NCBI RefSeq assembly: GCF_019703515.2
Contig: NC_059349.1
Coordinates: 29,385,744 to 29,449,743 of the forward strand
From: Myxocyprinus asiaticus
Taxonomy: Eukaryota > Chordata > Actinopteri > Cypriniformes > Catostomidae
Length of the DNA: 64,000 nt
Direction: 5' to 3'
Below the pieces are notes generated by a model. That model was not told the origin of the DNA and made no database searches. It worked only from the letters and a program-made list of their open reading frames with translations. The position numbers were made by a program, and so were the translations under genes. This document shows positions 1 to 46,880 of the stretch, one piece after another; the stretch's first letter is position 1, and each line of letters begins with the position of its first letter.

Positions 1-377
1 AGGCACTTTTTGAGTCTAAATAGACACACAACTTACATAATTTCAGTAGTACACACAAATGACAATAAACATATCATACTGTTCATGTGTTGTACTTGTT
101 ATAGTTTACTTCCACATTGCTTCTTCTTCAAATAGCAATGTCAAATGTAAATCAAGTCAATCACTGAAAAAACAATGGCACCTTGAGTAAGAAATAGCAT
201 GTATAATATTTATGTGTACATGCATATGGGATACTGATAATTCACCACCGTTGTGCCAAACAACAAACAAATAAAAAATCACATTTGTCAAATTTGTATA
301 TGAATATAGTACAAATCTGTCATGTAATAAAGAAATATATATCATGTGATAGTAAACTTATATAAATAAATAAATAA

Positions 378-410
<33 letters not shown>

Positions 411-413
<3 letters not shown>

Positions 414-815
414 TACCGGTCAAAAGTTTTGAAACACTTGACTTGAAATGTTTCTCATGATCTTAAAAATCTTTTGATCTGAAGGTGTATGCTTAAATGT
501 TTGAAATTAGTTTTGTAGACAAAAATATAATTGTGCCACCATATTAATTTATTTCATTATAAAACTAAAATGTAATTAAAAAAAAAAAAGTTTTTGCAAT
601 TGATGACTTGGACCAAATAATAAAGAAAAGCAGCTAATAAGTGCCCAACATAGATGGGAACTCCTTCAATACTGTTTAAAAAGCATCCCAGGGTGATAGC
701 TCAAGAAGTTGGTTGAGAAAATGTCAAGAGTACATGTCTGCAAATTCTAGGCAAAGGGTGACTACTTTGAAGATGCTAAAATATAACACAGTTTTGATTT
801 ATTTTGGATTTTGAT
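411..815 (+). mobile_element. Truncated Tc1-like transposon
   Basis: Begins with a Tc1-type end (CTACCGGTCAAAAGTTTTG) and later carries a decayed end of a transposase frame with the QAKGDYFEDAKI-like C-terminal signature at about 745-785. The right terminal repeat is missing, apparently cut off by the next element. Confidence 0.6.
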
Positions 816-829
816 TAAATAAATCAGAA

Positions 830-1241
830 AAAGAGCTAAATCAATATTCGGTGTGACCACCTTTGCCTTTAAAACAGCACCAATTCTCCTACTTACACCT
901 GGACACAGTTTTTCTTGGTTGTTAGCAGATAGGACGTTCCAAGCTTCTTGGAGAATTCACCACAGTTATTTTATTTTAATTTTAATTGAGGCTGTCTCAA
1001 TTGCTTCTGTCTCTTCATGTAATCCCAGACTGACACGATGTTCAGGGGGGCTCTGTGAGGGCCATGCCATCTGTTGCAGGGCTCCCTGTTCTTCTATTCT
1101 ATTCTATTTGCAAAAGTAATGTTTGGGAGTATAAAATGTATATTTCCAACTGACACACTAAAGTAGCAGATATAAATAACCATCTTAAGACAAATGCTTT
1201 TGTGAAACATCTTATGTGCCTAAGACATTTGCACAGTACTG
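830..1241 (-). mobile_element. Truncated Tc1-like element ending TTGCACAGTACTG
   Basis: The right end TTGCACAGTACTG is followed by TA. The body is a reverse-oriented relative of 45581-46057: both share the segments for loss-of-frame transposase C-terminus and the run beside TCTATTCTATTC. The left terminal repeat is absent. Confidence 0.65.
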
Positions 1242-2624
1242 TATGTATGTATATATATTTGCAATTTTGCCCTTTTTTTTTTTTTTTGTGGTCACTATTC
1301 AGAAGAGAAAGATTGAGGAATACTTAAGAGGTGTGGGCATAACTCCAAAAAATGGATGTGGTACAGGGGATGGAATGAGGTCCCAGGTCACTAAAGACCC
1401 GAGGTATGCATTAAAGGGTTAAACACTGTATAACACTATTACATCTCAAAAACAACACCAGTACACTACCAGATGAGATCTAGAAGTAAAATGTTAGTAG
1501 TTATCTATGTATGTCATAGCTCTGTAAAAGATAACTATAGAACTTGGCATATTTTCTTATGTTTGGAATTAAGCAAGCAGCCATGGTGCAGAAGAGATTT
1601 GAAGTGCTTGTTTTTCTGTTTAAAAAATCCCATTTATTAATGAATATAATTTTCCAAACTGGAATTAGAAACATAAAAATGTAAATGATTCATTAAAAGT
1701 AGTTGAATAGATTTTGGGAGCTGAATATACCTTACTTCAGAATTCAAAGCTGAGTAAAATTCCATGTCAATCATTAAACTGCTCTTTTAAATACAACGAA
1801 AAGTCTGTTTTAGTTTTTTAACAAATAAAAACCAACAAAACACAAATACAAATTTCTGTACTTGACTCCATGACAAACTAGGTCACAAGAGTGCTCTCTA
1901 TAACCAAGTGTTTATTCATTGATATACAGTGTTAGCATTTAAAACGTGTGCAATAATCCTCAAATAATGAGGGTCAGGTTAGCTGTATAGAATTCCTCAG
2001 TACATAAGACTTTTTTTTTTCTTCTTCTTTCGGCTGCTCCCGTTAGGGGTCGCACAGCAGACCATCCGTGATCCGCATATTTGACTTGGTACAGGTTTCA
2101 GTACATAAGACTATATTTCCTATTATTAAGAATCATATTAATAATAATAATAATAATAATATTATGGACATGCCCTCTAAACATGTTATAAGAAATGCTT
2201 GCAGCCTCCAAAACAGCACTCAAGGTCAGAGGAACACATTACAGGAAAATGTATCGCTAGAAGCAATGCCCCATTTGATATAAATCATCAACCAAGACTT
2301 GAAGAATTCAAGGCTTGAATTTCATAAGGGAAAAACCCCAAAGAATTCCCCTAGAGAAAGACGACATTTCCTTTCTTTTTCTGAGCTAATAATGTGGATG
2401 TATAATCATTCTATATTAAAATAAGGTTCATTGTACCGGTAATCATTTCTGGCTGTCTGCTTTAGCATAGCAACAGCAACAGAATTATCAGGAAGAAATG
2501 CATGTACTCTAAGTCTCTTAGGCAATGTACCTAAAGTCAATAAGCAACAAACACAAATGACTTCATTTCATTTTCTATTTACCAACAACCTCACATCAAT
2601 AACTCTTAAATTCTAACAAATGAT

Positions 2625-4671
2625 CAGTGTTGGGTGTAATCCAATTACAAAGTAATTAGTTACTGTAATCTAAGAATTTTTTAGTCAAAAAAGTAGTGTA
2701 GAAGTAGCGCACAGCCAGGACAAACCCTTCACACGACCACCGCTCATCATGAGCCACTCAATGAGAGACACACATCAGGTTTAGAAGCGCTGCAGAGGGT
2801 CGTGTGAGTAAACACAGGTGGATCTCATGAAAAATCACACATAATTTACGAGTTGGCTATTTCATATGGATCTTGCACGATGTTGTTTGCATAAACTCGT
2901 ATGACTTCATCATGTGTAAATTCCCGGATGTCTAATGCAGAAGCGCGAGTTCCGAGCACAAGGTGTTAAGGACATACTTTTTAATAGTATGCCCTTATCC
3001 AAACCCCTTATCTAAACCTAACCGTACAATCAGTAGAGTGTGGAAACATGATAGGAAACTGTTGTGTGTGACAGAAGCAAGTAATTGTCACATATTAGAT
3101 GGAAACGAGGTCCAGCGACGTCACTGGCTGTAGTGAAATTTCGTAGGAATTCAAACGAGTGCAGTTGCACAATATCATACAAATTAGCCAAATTTTGAAA
3201 AGTCTTGTGAACCCTGACGATTTCGCCACGAGAGTGTGTTGGTAAAAGCGTCTGCTTTGCGTTGGTCACGCTATGTGGTTGAGCAGATGACAGCCTGCTT
3301 TCAGAACAATAGTGTACTTGCCTGGTGTAAATAAATAGTTACAACTGAGAAAATCAACTGTCATACATGGTCCACAAACACAAGACGGTGACTCTCAAAT
3401 CAACATTATTAAAGGTGCACTCAGTCATTGTTTTGCTCATTATAAATTTTTACCCAATGAAATCAACAGTAATTTTAAAATATATGTATAAAATCGATCA
3501 CTCACATGAGATGAAGACTCCATTTTAGTAACCTTATAAAGTTGTTTTATTCTGCAAGGATAGGGTCTGTCTGTTTTTCTGTCTGTCTGTCTTTTTTGTT
3601 TGTTTTTTTGGAAGAAGTTTGGCACAGGGATTTACAGGGGAATTTAAAAATGTCACTTCATGTAAAAAATGTTGCAGACCCCTGCTGAAAAGACCAGCTA
3701 AAACCAGCTTAAGCTGGCTGGCTGGTTTTAGCTGGTCACCCAGCCTAGCCAGGCTGGTCAGTTAACTGGTTTCAGAGGGGGTTTGAACACATTTTAGCTG
3801 GTCAGGCTGGGAGACCAGCTAAGACCAGCCTGACCAGCCAAGACCACCCTGACCAGCTAAGACCATCCTGACCAGCTAAGACCAGCCTGAACAACTAAGA
3901 CCACACTGACCAGCTAAGACCAGCCTGAACAACTAAGACCACCCTGACCAGCTAAGATCAGCATGACCAGCCTGACCAGCTAAGACCAGCCTGACCAACT
4001 AAGACCACACTGACCAGCTAAGATCAGCATGACCAGCCTGACCAGCTAAGACCAGCCTAACCAGCTAAAAAAAGGGTTCAAACCCCATTTAAAATCAGCC
4101 TGTCCAGCTATGACTGGACGACCAGCTAAAACCAGCCAACCAGCTTATGCTGGTTTTAGCTGGTCTTTTCAGCAGGGCAGCATTTAATGATTATTTCAAT
4201 GGCTTTGCAATGTAAACATCATGAAGTATACATACAATAATATGATACCGTAGCACCATCCACGTTTTTATAGGCATAAAACGCAATTTTTTACAATATT
4301 TAAAGGGGGTCCCGGCTCCGTCTTTCTACCCACCAGGAGGTCCTTGGCCTGAAAATGGTTGAAGATCCCTGCTTTAAAGTACATAATAAGGTTATGCTTA
4401 TTTCTAACATATTATTTATCTAGAATACATGAATTATGGCCCCATAATGAGTCATTGTGAAGGAGAAATGTGAAGTACTGAGTGTATGACTTGAAAGAAA
4501 TATAGACATTATTTTGAGTTTGAGTGGAAAAGTGTTTTAGAAAGTAACTTAAAAGTGAATTAGTAATGTGATTACTTTTCCAATGGAGTAATAATTTAAT
4601 GTAATTTTATTAAAATGTTAGAGAAATAATTTGTAGTGGATTACTATTTTTAAATGACTTACACAGCACTG
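2625..4671. mobile_element. hAT-type element with large internal insertions
   Basis: The left end CAGTGTTGGGTGTAAT and right end (reverse complement CAGTGCTGTGTAAG) are imperfect terminal repeats. They are flanked by an 8-base target duplication with one mismatch, CAAATGAT (2617-2624) and CAAATTAT (4672-4679), as expected for hAT. The interior includes the 3680-4177 repeat block and unassigned sequence. Confidence 0.55.
3680..4177. repeat. Foldback element with internal CCAGCTAAGA tandem array
   Basis: Ends are inverted copies: CCCTGCTGAAAAGACCAGCT on the left and its reverse complement on the right (to 4177). Between them lie many copies of a roughly 10-21-base unit of the type GACCAGCCTGACCAGCTAA, with scattered point changes. 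It has no coding frame. Confidence 0.8.
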
Positions 4672-5959
4672 CAAATTATCAATAGAAACAAATATAATGA
4701 ACACTAAGGAAAAAAGACATATGAGTGCTTAATATCTAACGTTCTTCAAATGTAAAAAAAAAAAAAAAAAAAAAAACGCATCTAAAATGACCTGGCTTGA
4801 CATGAATTTAACAGACTCCCTCATATTATGAACAAGTGTTGCCCGCTCTATGGGAAACTTTTTACAAGAATTGTTTGGCAATTATTCCCAAAACCTTTGT
4901 AATGTCAGGAAATGTTTAACACTGAACCAACTAACCAAAGTAGCCATCACAACTTTCTTTTCCTTGCTATCAATGGAATAGCAGTTCTGTGACAGCAGGA
5001 TAACTGAATAAATAAATAAATAATATGTGCCTCATGTGGTAACATCTAAATTATCTGGTTTAATTCAAGTCAAAAATATTATTTATCATGTCTAAATCAA
5101 CCCGAATACATTAGATAACACCAACAAAACTCATTTTAAGGGCTTGGTAGAAATAGCTCCTTAAAGTAACAGATGCTTGTTTGTTTTTTACAGTGTAACT
5201 AAGACCACAAGAAATATTTCTAAACTGCTTATCAATGCAATTGTGTAACAAAATATGACATTGCTCTGTATGCGCATAAGTGAGATGTGAAAAAGTATTA
5301 AAGTATGATGAAATGTTGTCAAACTAGGTTTAAATAAAAATGGCGAAACAAAAAGTAGGGTGAAATCAAATATGTCCCTGTTTTGTGCTGGAGTGAACTA
5401 AAGTGGCTGTATTTTTGTATGTCAGCAGGAAACTAGTAGCAAGGCTATAAAGCTAGATTAATGTGAGAGCATGCAGGCCACTGGGGCTGCATACTTCCTT
5501 CTTTTGACCACCCTGTCTTGGGCGTTCAGCAAGACAGGAAAGACAGACATCAGAGCAAGGCAGACAGACCACAACAGACCCTTGAACCACTATTGAGTTT
5601 CAGTCTATAGTCCACAAATGAATTGCATTGCTTGTTTGTTAAACTTGTTGAATGAAGACACTTTATCTATTTGAGTCTGATCATGTATTATTTCGGTTAT
5701 TAAATGTTCTCAATAATGTTAATTTGTAATAATGTTGTGACCTTCACTAATGTGATGTCAAAAGTTTATTTCTGGACCAGTGATGACTGACAAAGATGCT
5801 CTTTCTGAAACTCAAAGAGTAATAACACACTCTGAGGGTAACCATGTAAAATCACAAGTTATTATTATTATTATTTTTACAGCGAGTTCAAATGTTATTA
5901 ATGCGGGAAATGTATTAAACGGCTTTTTAGCAGCACATACGGTTTCCATAAAACAAGCT

Positions 5960-6225
5960 TAGGGGCCGTTCACACCGAACGCGTTTTTACCGTCGTCTGT
6001 GCTTTTTCTCAATAGTTTTCCTACGTAGAAATACGCTAGACTGACGTCTTTGACCTTTGTATCGCTGTTTTTTCAGCTTCTAGGTCACGAGCGCCGCGTT
6101 TTTAAGACGTGTGTCAAGTTAAAAAGAACGTGAACTACTAATAACGCGTCTCGAGACACCTGCGTTACGCGTTCACGTTGCGTCGAGCTCTTTAGCGCAA
6201 GAACGTGTTCGGTATGAACGGTTCC
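5960..6225. mobile_element. Miniature element with TAGGGGCCGTTCACAC ends
   Basis: Left end TAGGGGCCGTTCACACCGAA and right end, reversed, TAAGGAACCGTTCATACCGA. It is CG-rich relative to its surroundings and non-coding. Probably a hAT-related miniature inverted-repeat element; no clear target duplication. Confidence 0.6.
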
Positions 6226-7209
6226 TTACATAGCACAAATCAGTTATCTTGTTCAAGACGGCCAACACAATAGATTCATAACTTTAGAAAGAAGCGCAGT
6301 TTGCGTGGTAAAATCTAAAAATGACACATATAGGCAACTGTAACATCAGTACAACTGCAGATTTAAAAAGTACTATAGAAAGTCTACATACCTGTCAAAA
6401 GTCAGAATAGAGGTTAATTCGCATTTAAAGGGAATATGTCCGGAAAGAAATGAGCTTTGAGTGTGCTCTCTGAGAGACTCATTGAAGCGAGCACACACTC
6501 ACCAATACGCGCACACAGAATGAGGAACCTGACACTGGACAACCGCTGTTTTGTGCTGCGCTTTCAACTTCCTGGTACAATATTCACCATGTTTATCAGA
6601 TATCTTTTTTATTTGTTTGCATAAAACCGCAGTGCCCATACCACCGTAAAGAGCAAACTCTGTCAAGTATTACGCGGAATTGTGAAGTAGGCTATTAGGC
6701 CAACTTGTACATTTTACTTGATGTTATAGTAACAAGTACAGTTCATTACATTCATGGATAATTGTAGGTTATACATCATGCTGAACGTTAATGAATGATT
6801 AAATCCTAATATTTGTATCCAATGTGCAACACACCTTCACTGATAGATAGATACATGCAGATAGGCAGCTAGATAGAAAGAACAGTGGAATGATAGAAAG
6901 AACAGTAGAATGATAGAAACAGTAGATGGATAGATAGTCAACAGGGAAGTGACTCGTAAAGTTAATCAAAAGAGCACTGCACACACCGCTGATTACATGA
7001 ACTTTAATAGGAAAATATCAATACTGGAAAAAAACAAACCGTAAAATACCACTTTAAAATATTCATGAAACTAGCAGCATCACATGAGTGCACATAGGTC
7101 AGTAAAATTAATCTCATCAACAACAGCTATAAAACAGTGAACAGCAAAAGTACAAATAACAACTGATTATAAGTAAAATGTAAAAAAATAAGAATACGTT
7201 TGACATTTT

Positions 7210-41945
<34,736 letters not shown>

Positions 41946-42373
41946 AATGATTGGTTGTGATGAGGATGTAAAGAGATCTCAGAGAGCTTCCTCGAAATCT
42001 CTAGTTTATCATCTTTCTTGTTGCTTAACGATACAAATAAAAACGACCAAGGGATACAATACATACAAATACTGGTGGATTAAAACTAAAATATAATATC
42101 TATCCAGTTTATCAGTCTCGCTGTACTTGGCTTTGAGAGTTTTCCCCCTCGGATTTTGGACATTTCCCGTCAAGTTAAAAGACTTTTACCAAATTCACGA
42201 TACAAAGACAGGTTAAACGAAGCTGTAAGCCTTTTATTATGAAGTTCTTCGGCTGTCCAAGGAAGTCGACATGAGCTTTTTCCTGTTTGTGTCACATGTG
42301 AAGAGAGCCGGTGTTCAATCAGGAAGGAAAACATTTACTGAGGACAGGATCAATTTCATCGAGATAACATCAT
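41946..42373. promoter_or_regulatory. Head-to-head TGS1/TMEM68 promoter interval
   Basis: The TGS1 start codon (minus) and the first likely TMEM68 splice donor (CAT|GTAAGT ending at 42373, plus) lie about 430 bases apart. Both first exons and a shared promoter must sit here. I see no TATA box at a convincing place and no obvious dense CpG island. The head-to-head arrangement is the same in mammals (known synteny), so bidirectional transcription is likely. Confidence 0.55.
42200..42373 (+). other. tmem68: Probable non-coding 5' exon of TMEM68
   Basis: The donor CAT|GTAAGTAG at 42371-42378 is close to consensus and lies upstream of the TMEM68 coding exons on the same strand. The exon start is a guess. 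A second possible 5' UTR exon begins after TTCTAG at 42692 but has only a weak donor near 42746. Confidence 0.4.
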
Positions 42374-42935
42374 GTAAGTAGCCGCTGAGAACAGTTTACC
42401 TTAAACACATCATCTAAAACAGCAGCATTTGTTTTAATTTTTGGAGTTGTCAAATGAGTGCGTGTAATTGCTGGAGGATTCATGTAAAATCTGGAGTTTT
42501 TCTTTTTTTGGTACTAGTTATGAACCTTTCCCAATGCAAGTCAGACCTGTCTAATCAGTGACATCTTTTCTGTTACATCTTTTTTAATTTTACAATGTTC
42601 ATCCAAAGGATGCTGAAGTTTGTCTGTGACTGAGAAGGACAGAATAAACAGCACACAAGAACTCACTGGCATCGATGTCATTTTATTCTAGGTCATCGAT
42701 GTGAAGGTGGCATGTTTTGCCGAGCAACACATTGTCGCAGGAGAAGGTTCGTGTTTTTTTTTTTTTTTTTTAAATAACTGATTCAATACAGCTGTATTTT
42801 AATAATCTGTCAAATGACTTGCTTTTATTATTATTATGACAGCATGCATGCATACAGTTTATAGAACAGAAAGATCCTGCTTGGTTGGCTGACCATGTAA
42901 ACAAAAGTAGCTTAGACTGGTTTTAGGTGTTTTTT

Positions 42936-42937
<2 letters not shown>

Positions 42938-42979
<42 letters not shown>
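42938..42979. repeat. (AT)n microsatellite
   Basis: About 20 uninterrupted AT/TA units in the TMEM68 5' intron. Confidence 0.95.
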
Positions 42980-42983
<4 letters not shown>

Positions 42984-43243
42984 CACCACGGGGATTAAAC
43001 AAAACTAAAAATAGTGCCAATATGACTTATACACACATACAAATAAAAATAGATTATGGAATAGAAAATAACTTTAAAAACTTTAAAGAAATGAAGAAAA
43101 ATATGCCATATCAAGCAATCAAATATAGACAAATAAAGTCACAAATAACAGAGGCATAAATGGGGTCATGCAGCACAAGAAATAATAAAAATAAAAGACA
43201 GTGAAATTTGAGCAGTGTATTTACACACTGTTCTACTACTTAA

Positions 43244-43893
43244 AGGGATAGTTCACCCAAAAATGAAAACTCTTGCATCATTTACTCACCCTCATGCCAT
43301 CCCAGATCTGTATGACTTTCTTTCTTCTTCCGAGCACAAAGATTTTTAGAAGAATATTTCAGCTCTGTAGGTCCTTTTAATGCAAGTGAATGGTAACCAG
43401 AAATTTAAAGCTCCAAAAAGCATATAAAGACAGCATAAAAGTAATCCACACGACTCCAGTGGCTAAATCTATATTTTCAAAGGTGTTATGATAGGTGTGG
43501 GTGAGAAACAGATAAATATTTAAGTCCTTTTTTACAATAAATCTGTACTTTAACTTCACATTCTGATAGTGAAAATGGAGATTTATAGTAAAAAAGGATT
43601 TAAATATTGACCTGTTCTTCACCCAAGATGATTGCATTGCTTCAGTAGACATATTAAACCACTGGACTTGTATAGTTACTTTTATGCTGCCTTTATGTGT
43701 TTTTTGGCACTTGAAAGGTCTGGTCATTCAATTGCATTGAAAGGACCTATAGAGCTGAAATATTCTAAAAATTAAATAAAAAATAAAAAATCTTCATATG
43801 TGTTCAGAAGAAGAAAGAAAGTCATACACATCTGGAATGGCATGAGGGTGAGTAAATGATGAGAGAATTTTCATTTTTGGGTGAACTATCCCT
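43244..43893. mobile_element. TTAA-type palindromic miniature element, intact
   Basis: Flanked by TTAA at 43240-43243 and 43894-43897. Ends AGGGATAGTTCACCCAAAAA and exactly inverted on the right (GGGTGAACTATCCCT). 650 bases, self-complementary; open frames within it have no meaning. Confidence 0.92.
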
Positions 43894-44029
43894 TTAATGC
43901 TGCTCAGAGCATGCACATATTCATTTACATAGCAATTACAATTGCATAAATAATGTTATGAGATTACTGTTAAATATAATTTATGAATCTAGAAATATAA
44001 AACAAATGAAAACTGTGTAACAAGTTATA

Positions 44030-45548
<1,519 letters not shown>

Positions 45549-45580
45549 TACTTTTGAAAATTAAACTAAATTATGACATA

Positions 45581-46057
45581 CATTACTGTGCAAAAGTCTT
45601 AGGCACTTAAAATGTTTCACAAAAACATTTGTCATAAGGTGGTTCTTTATATCTTCAGCTTTAGTGTGTCAATAGGAAATATACTTTTTAGACACCTTTT
45701 GCACATAGAATAGAATAGAAGAACAGAGAGCCCTGCAACAGATGCATGGCCCCCTAAGGGGCCCCACTGAACACAGAGTCAGTCTGGGATTACATGAAGA
45801 GACAGAAGCAATTGAGACAGCCTAAATAGATAGAAGAACTATGGCGAATTCTCCAGAAAGCTTGGAACATCCTATCTGCCAACAACCAAGAAAAACTGTA
45901 TCCAGGTGTACCCAGGACAATTGGTGCTGTTTTGAAGGCAAAGGTGGTCACACCAAATATCAATTAATTGATAAATGAAAACACTATATGGCATTATTTT
46001 TTTAAGAAATCTTCACTATGCAGTATTTTGTGCCTATAACTTTTGCACAGTACTGTG
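45581..46057 (+). mobile_element. Tc1-like remnant, CATTACTGTGCAAAAG ends
   Basis: Left CATTACTGTGCAAAAGTCTT and right reversed CACAGTACTGTGCAAAAGTT, flanked by TA. The interior is a decayed transposase C-terminal part (NSPESLEHPICQQPRKTVS-like). Relative of 830-1241. Confidence 0.8.
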
Positions 46058-46552
46058 TATGCTCTATCATGACAACAAAAAGTTTAAGGCTTCTTTGTGC
46101 TGCATTTTATTTACACAGAACCAAAGCAGCCTCAGAACTGCCTTTGAAACTCGGGGCTGAGTTGGGTCAGAGCAGGCGTAATTTAGTCTGGCTTTTATCC
46201 ACTGTTGTGTCTTAACAGCTCAGAGAAGGCTGTGCAAAGGCGTCTTCACTTTTTATGGCTTTTTTGGAAGAGGTGAACAAATTTTAAATGTAAATTCCAA
46301 CATCTCTTTGAAAATGAGAGAAAATAGGTTAAATTTGCAACCCTTTACACTTATGAATTAAGTACTTGGCAAGTAAAATAATTAAGTTGCATAGAAAATA
46401 CTTCAATCAAATTGTGTAAAATTGTTCTCTTCATATGGAATAAAGTGATCGCCTGAAGCTCCATTATTGACAGTTCCTCTCTTTCATCTTCAGAGCTGCC
46501 CTTTGGCAGATTGTTGCCTTGTGCTGCAGGGAGAGGCTAACAGTGAAGCAAC

Positions 46553-46880
46553 ATGTCCAGTGAGAATGAGTCCTGCCTGTTTGAGAATGGATCGGTCAGC
46601 TTGCTCTCCTGCTTTATTCATGTGTGGGAGGAGTGGGCTGGACTTGGACAGTTCAAGGACTACCTCAGTTTCTTGGAGTATCTGCTGTGGGTTTTCACAC
46701 CTCTAGCTGTGGTCTTCATCCTGCCTTTTCTCATAGTTATCCTCCTCTATCTGTCCATCCTCTTCCTCCACGTGTACAAGCGCAAGAACCAGTTGAGGGA
46801 AGCTTATTCTAATAACCTGTGGGATGGTGCGAGGAAAACTCTGGCTACCATATGGGATGGACATGGAGCAATATGGCATG
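46553..46880 (+). CDS. tmem68: TMEM68 coding exon 1
   Basis: The start ATG at 46553 lies in an exon that probably begins at 46494 after CATCTTCAG. It encodes MSSENESCLFENG, then YLLWVFTPLAVVFILPFL with further hydrophobic sequence to about residue 75, then YKRKNQLREAYSNNLWDGAR. The last part matches human YKRKNVLKEAYSHNLWDGAR. Donor CATG|GTATGA, phase 1. Confidence 0.95.

Larger units (their letters stand above)
1..7209. other. Intergenic region downstream of TGS1
   Basis: No gene seen; the open frames are short and unlike known proteins. Recognisable repeats are listed separately. The stretches 1242-2616, 4680-5958 and 6230-7209 hold nothing I can name beyond short microsatellites (for example the GATA-like run near 6841-6930) and A/T runs. 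The TGS1 3' UTR must lie at the upper end; no polyadenylation site stands out. Confidence 0.5.

Noticed and set aside
3680..4177. CRISPR array
   Set aside because: The repeats are contiguous and variable without unique spacers, in a vertebrate genome; it is a tandem array in a foldback element.
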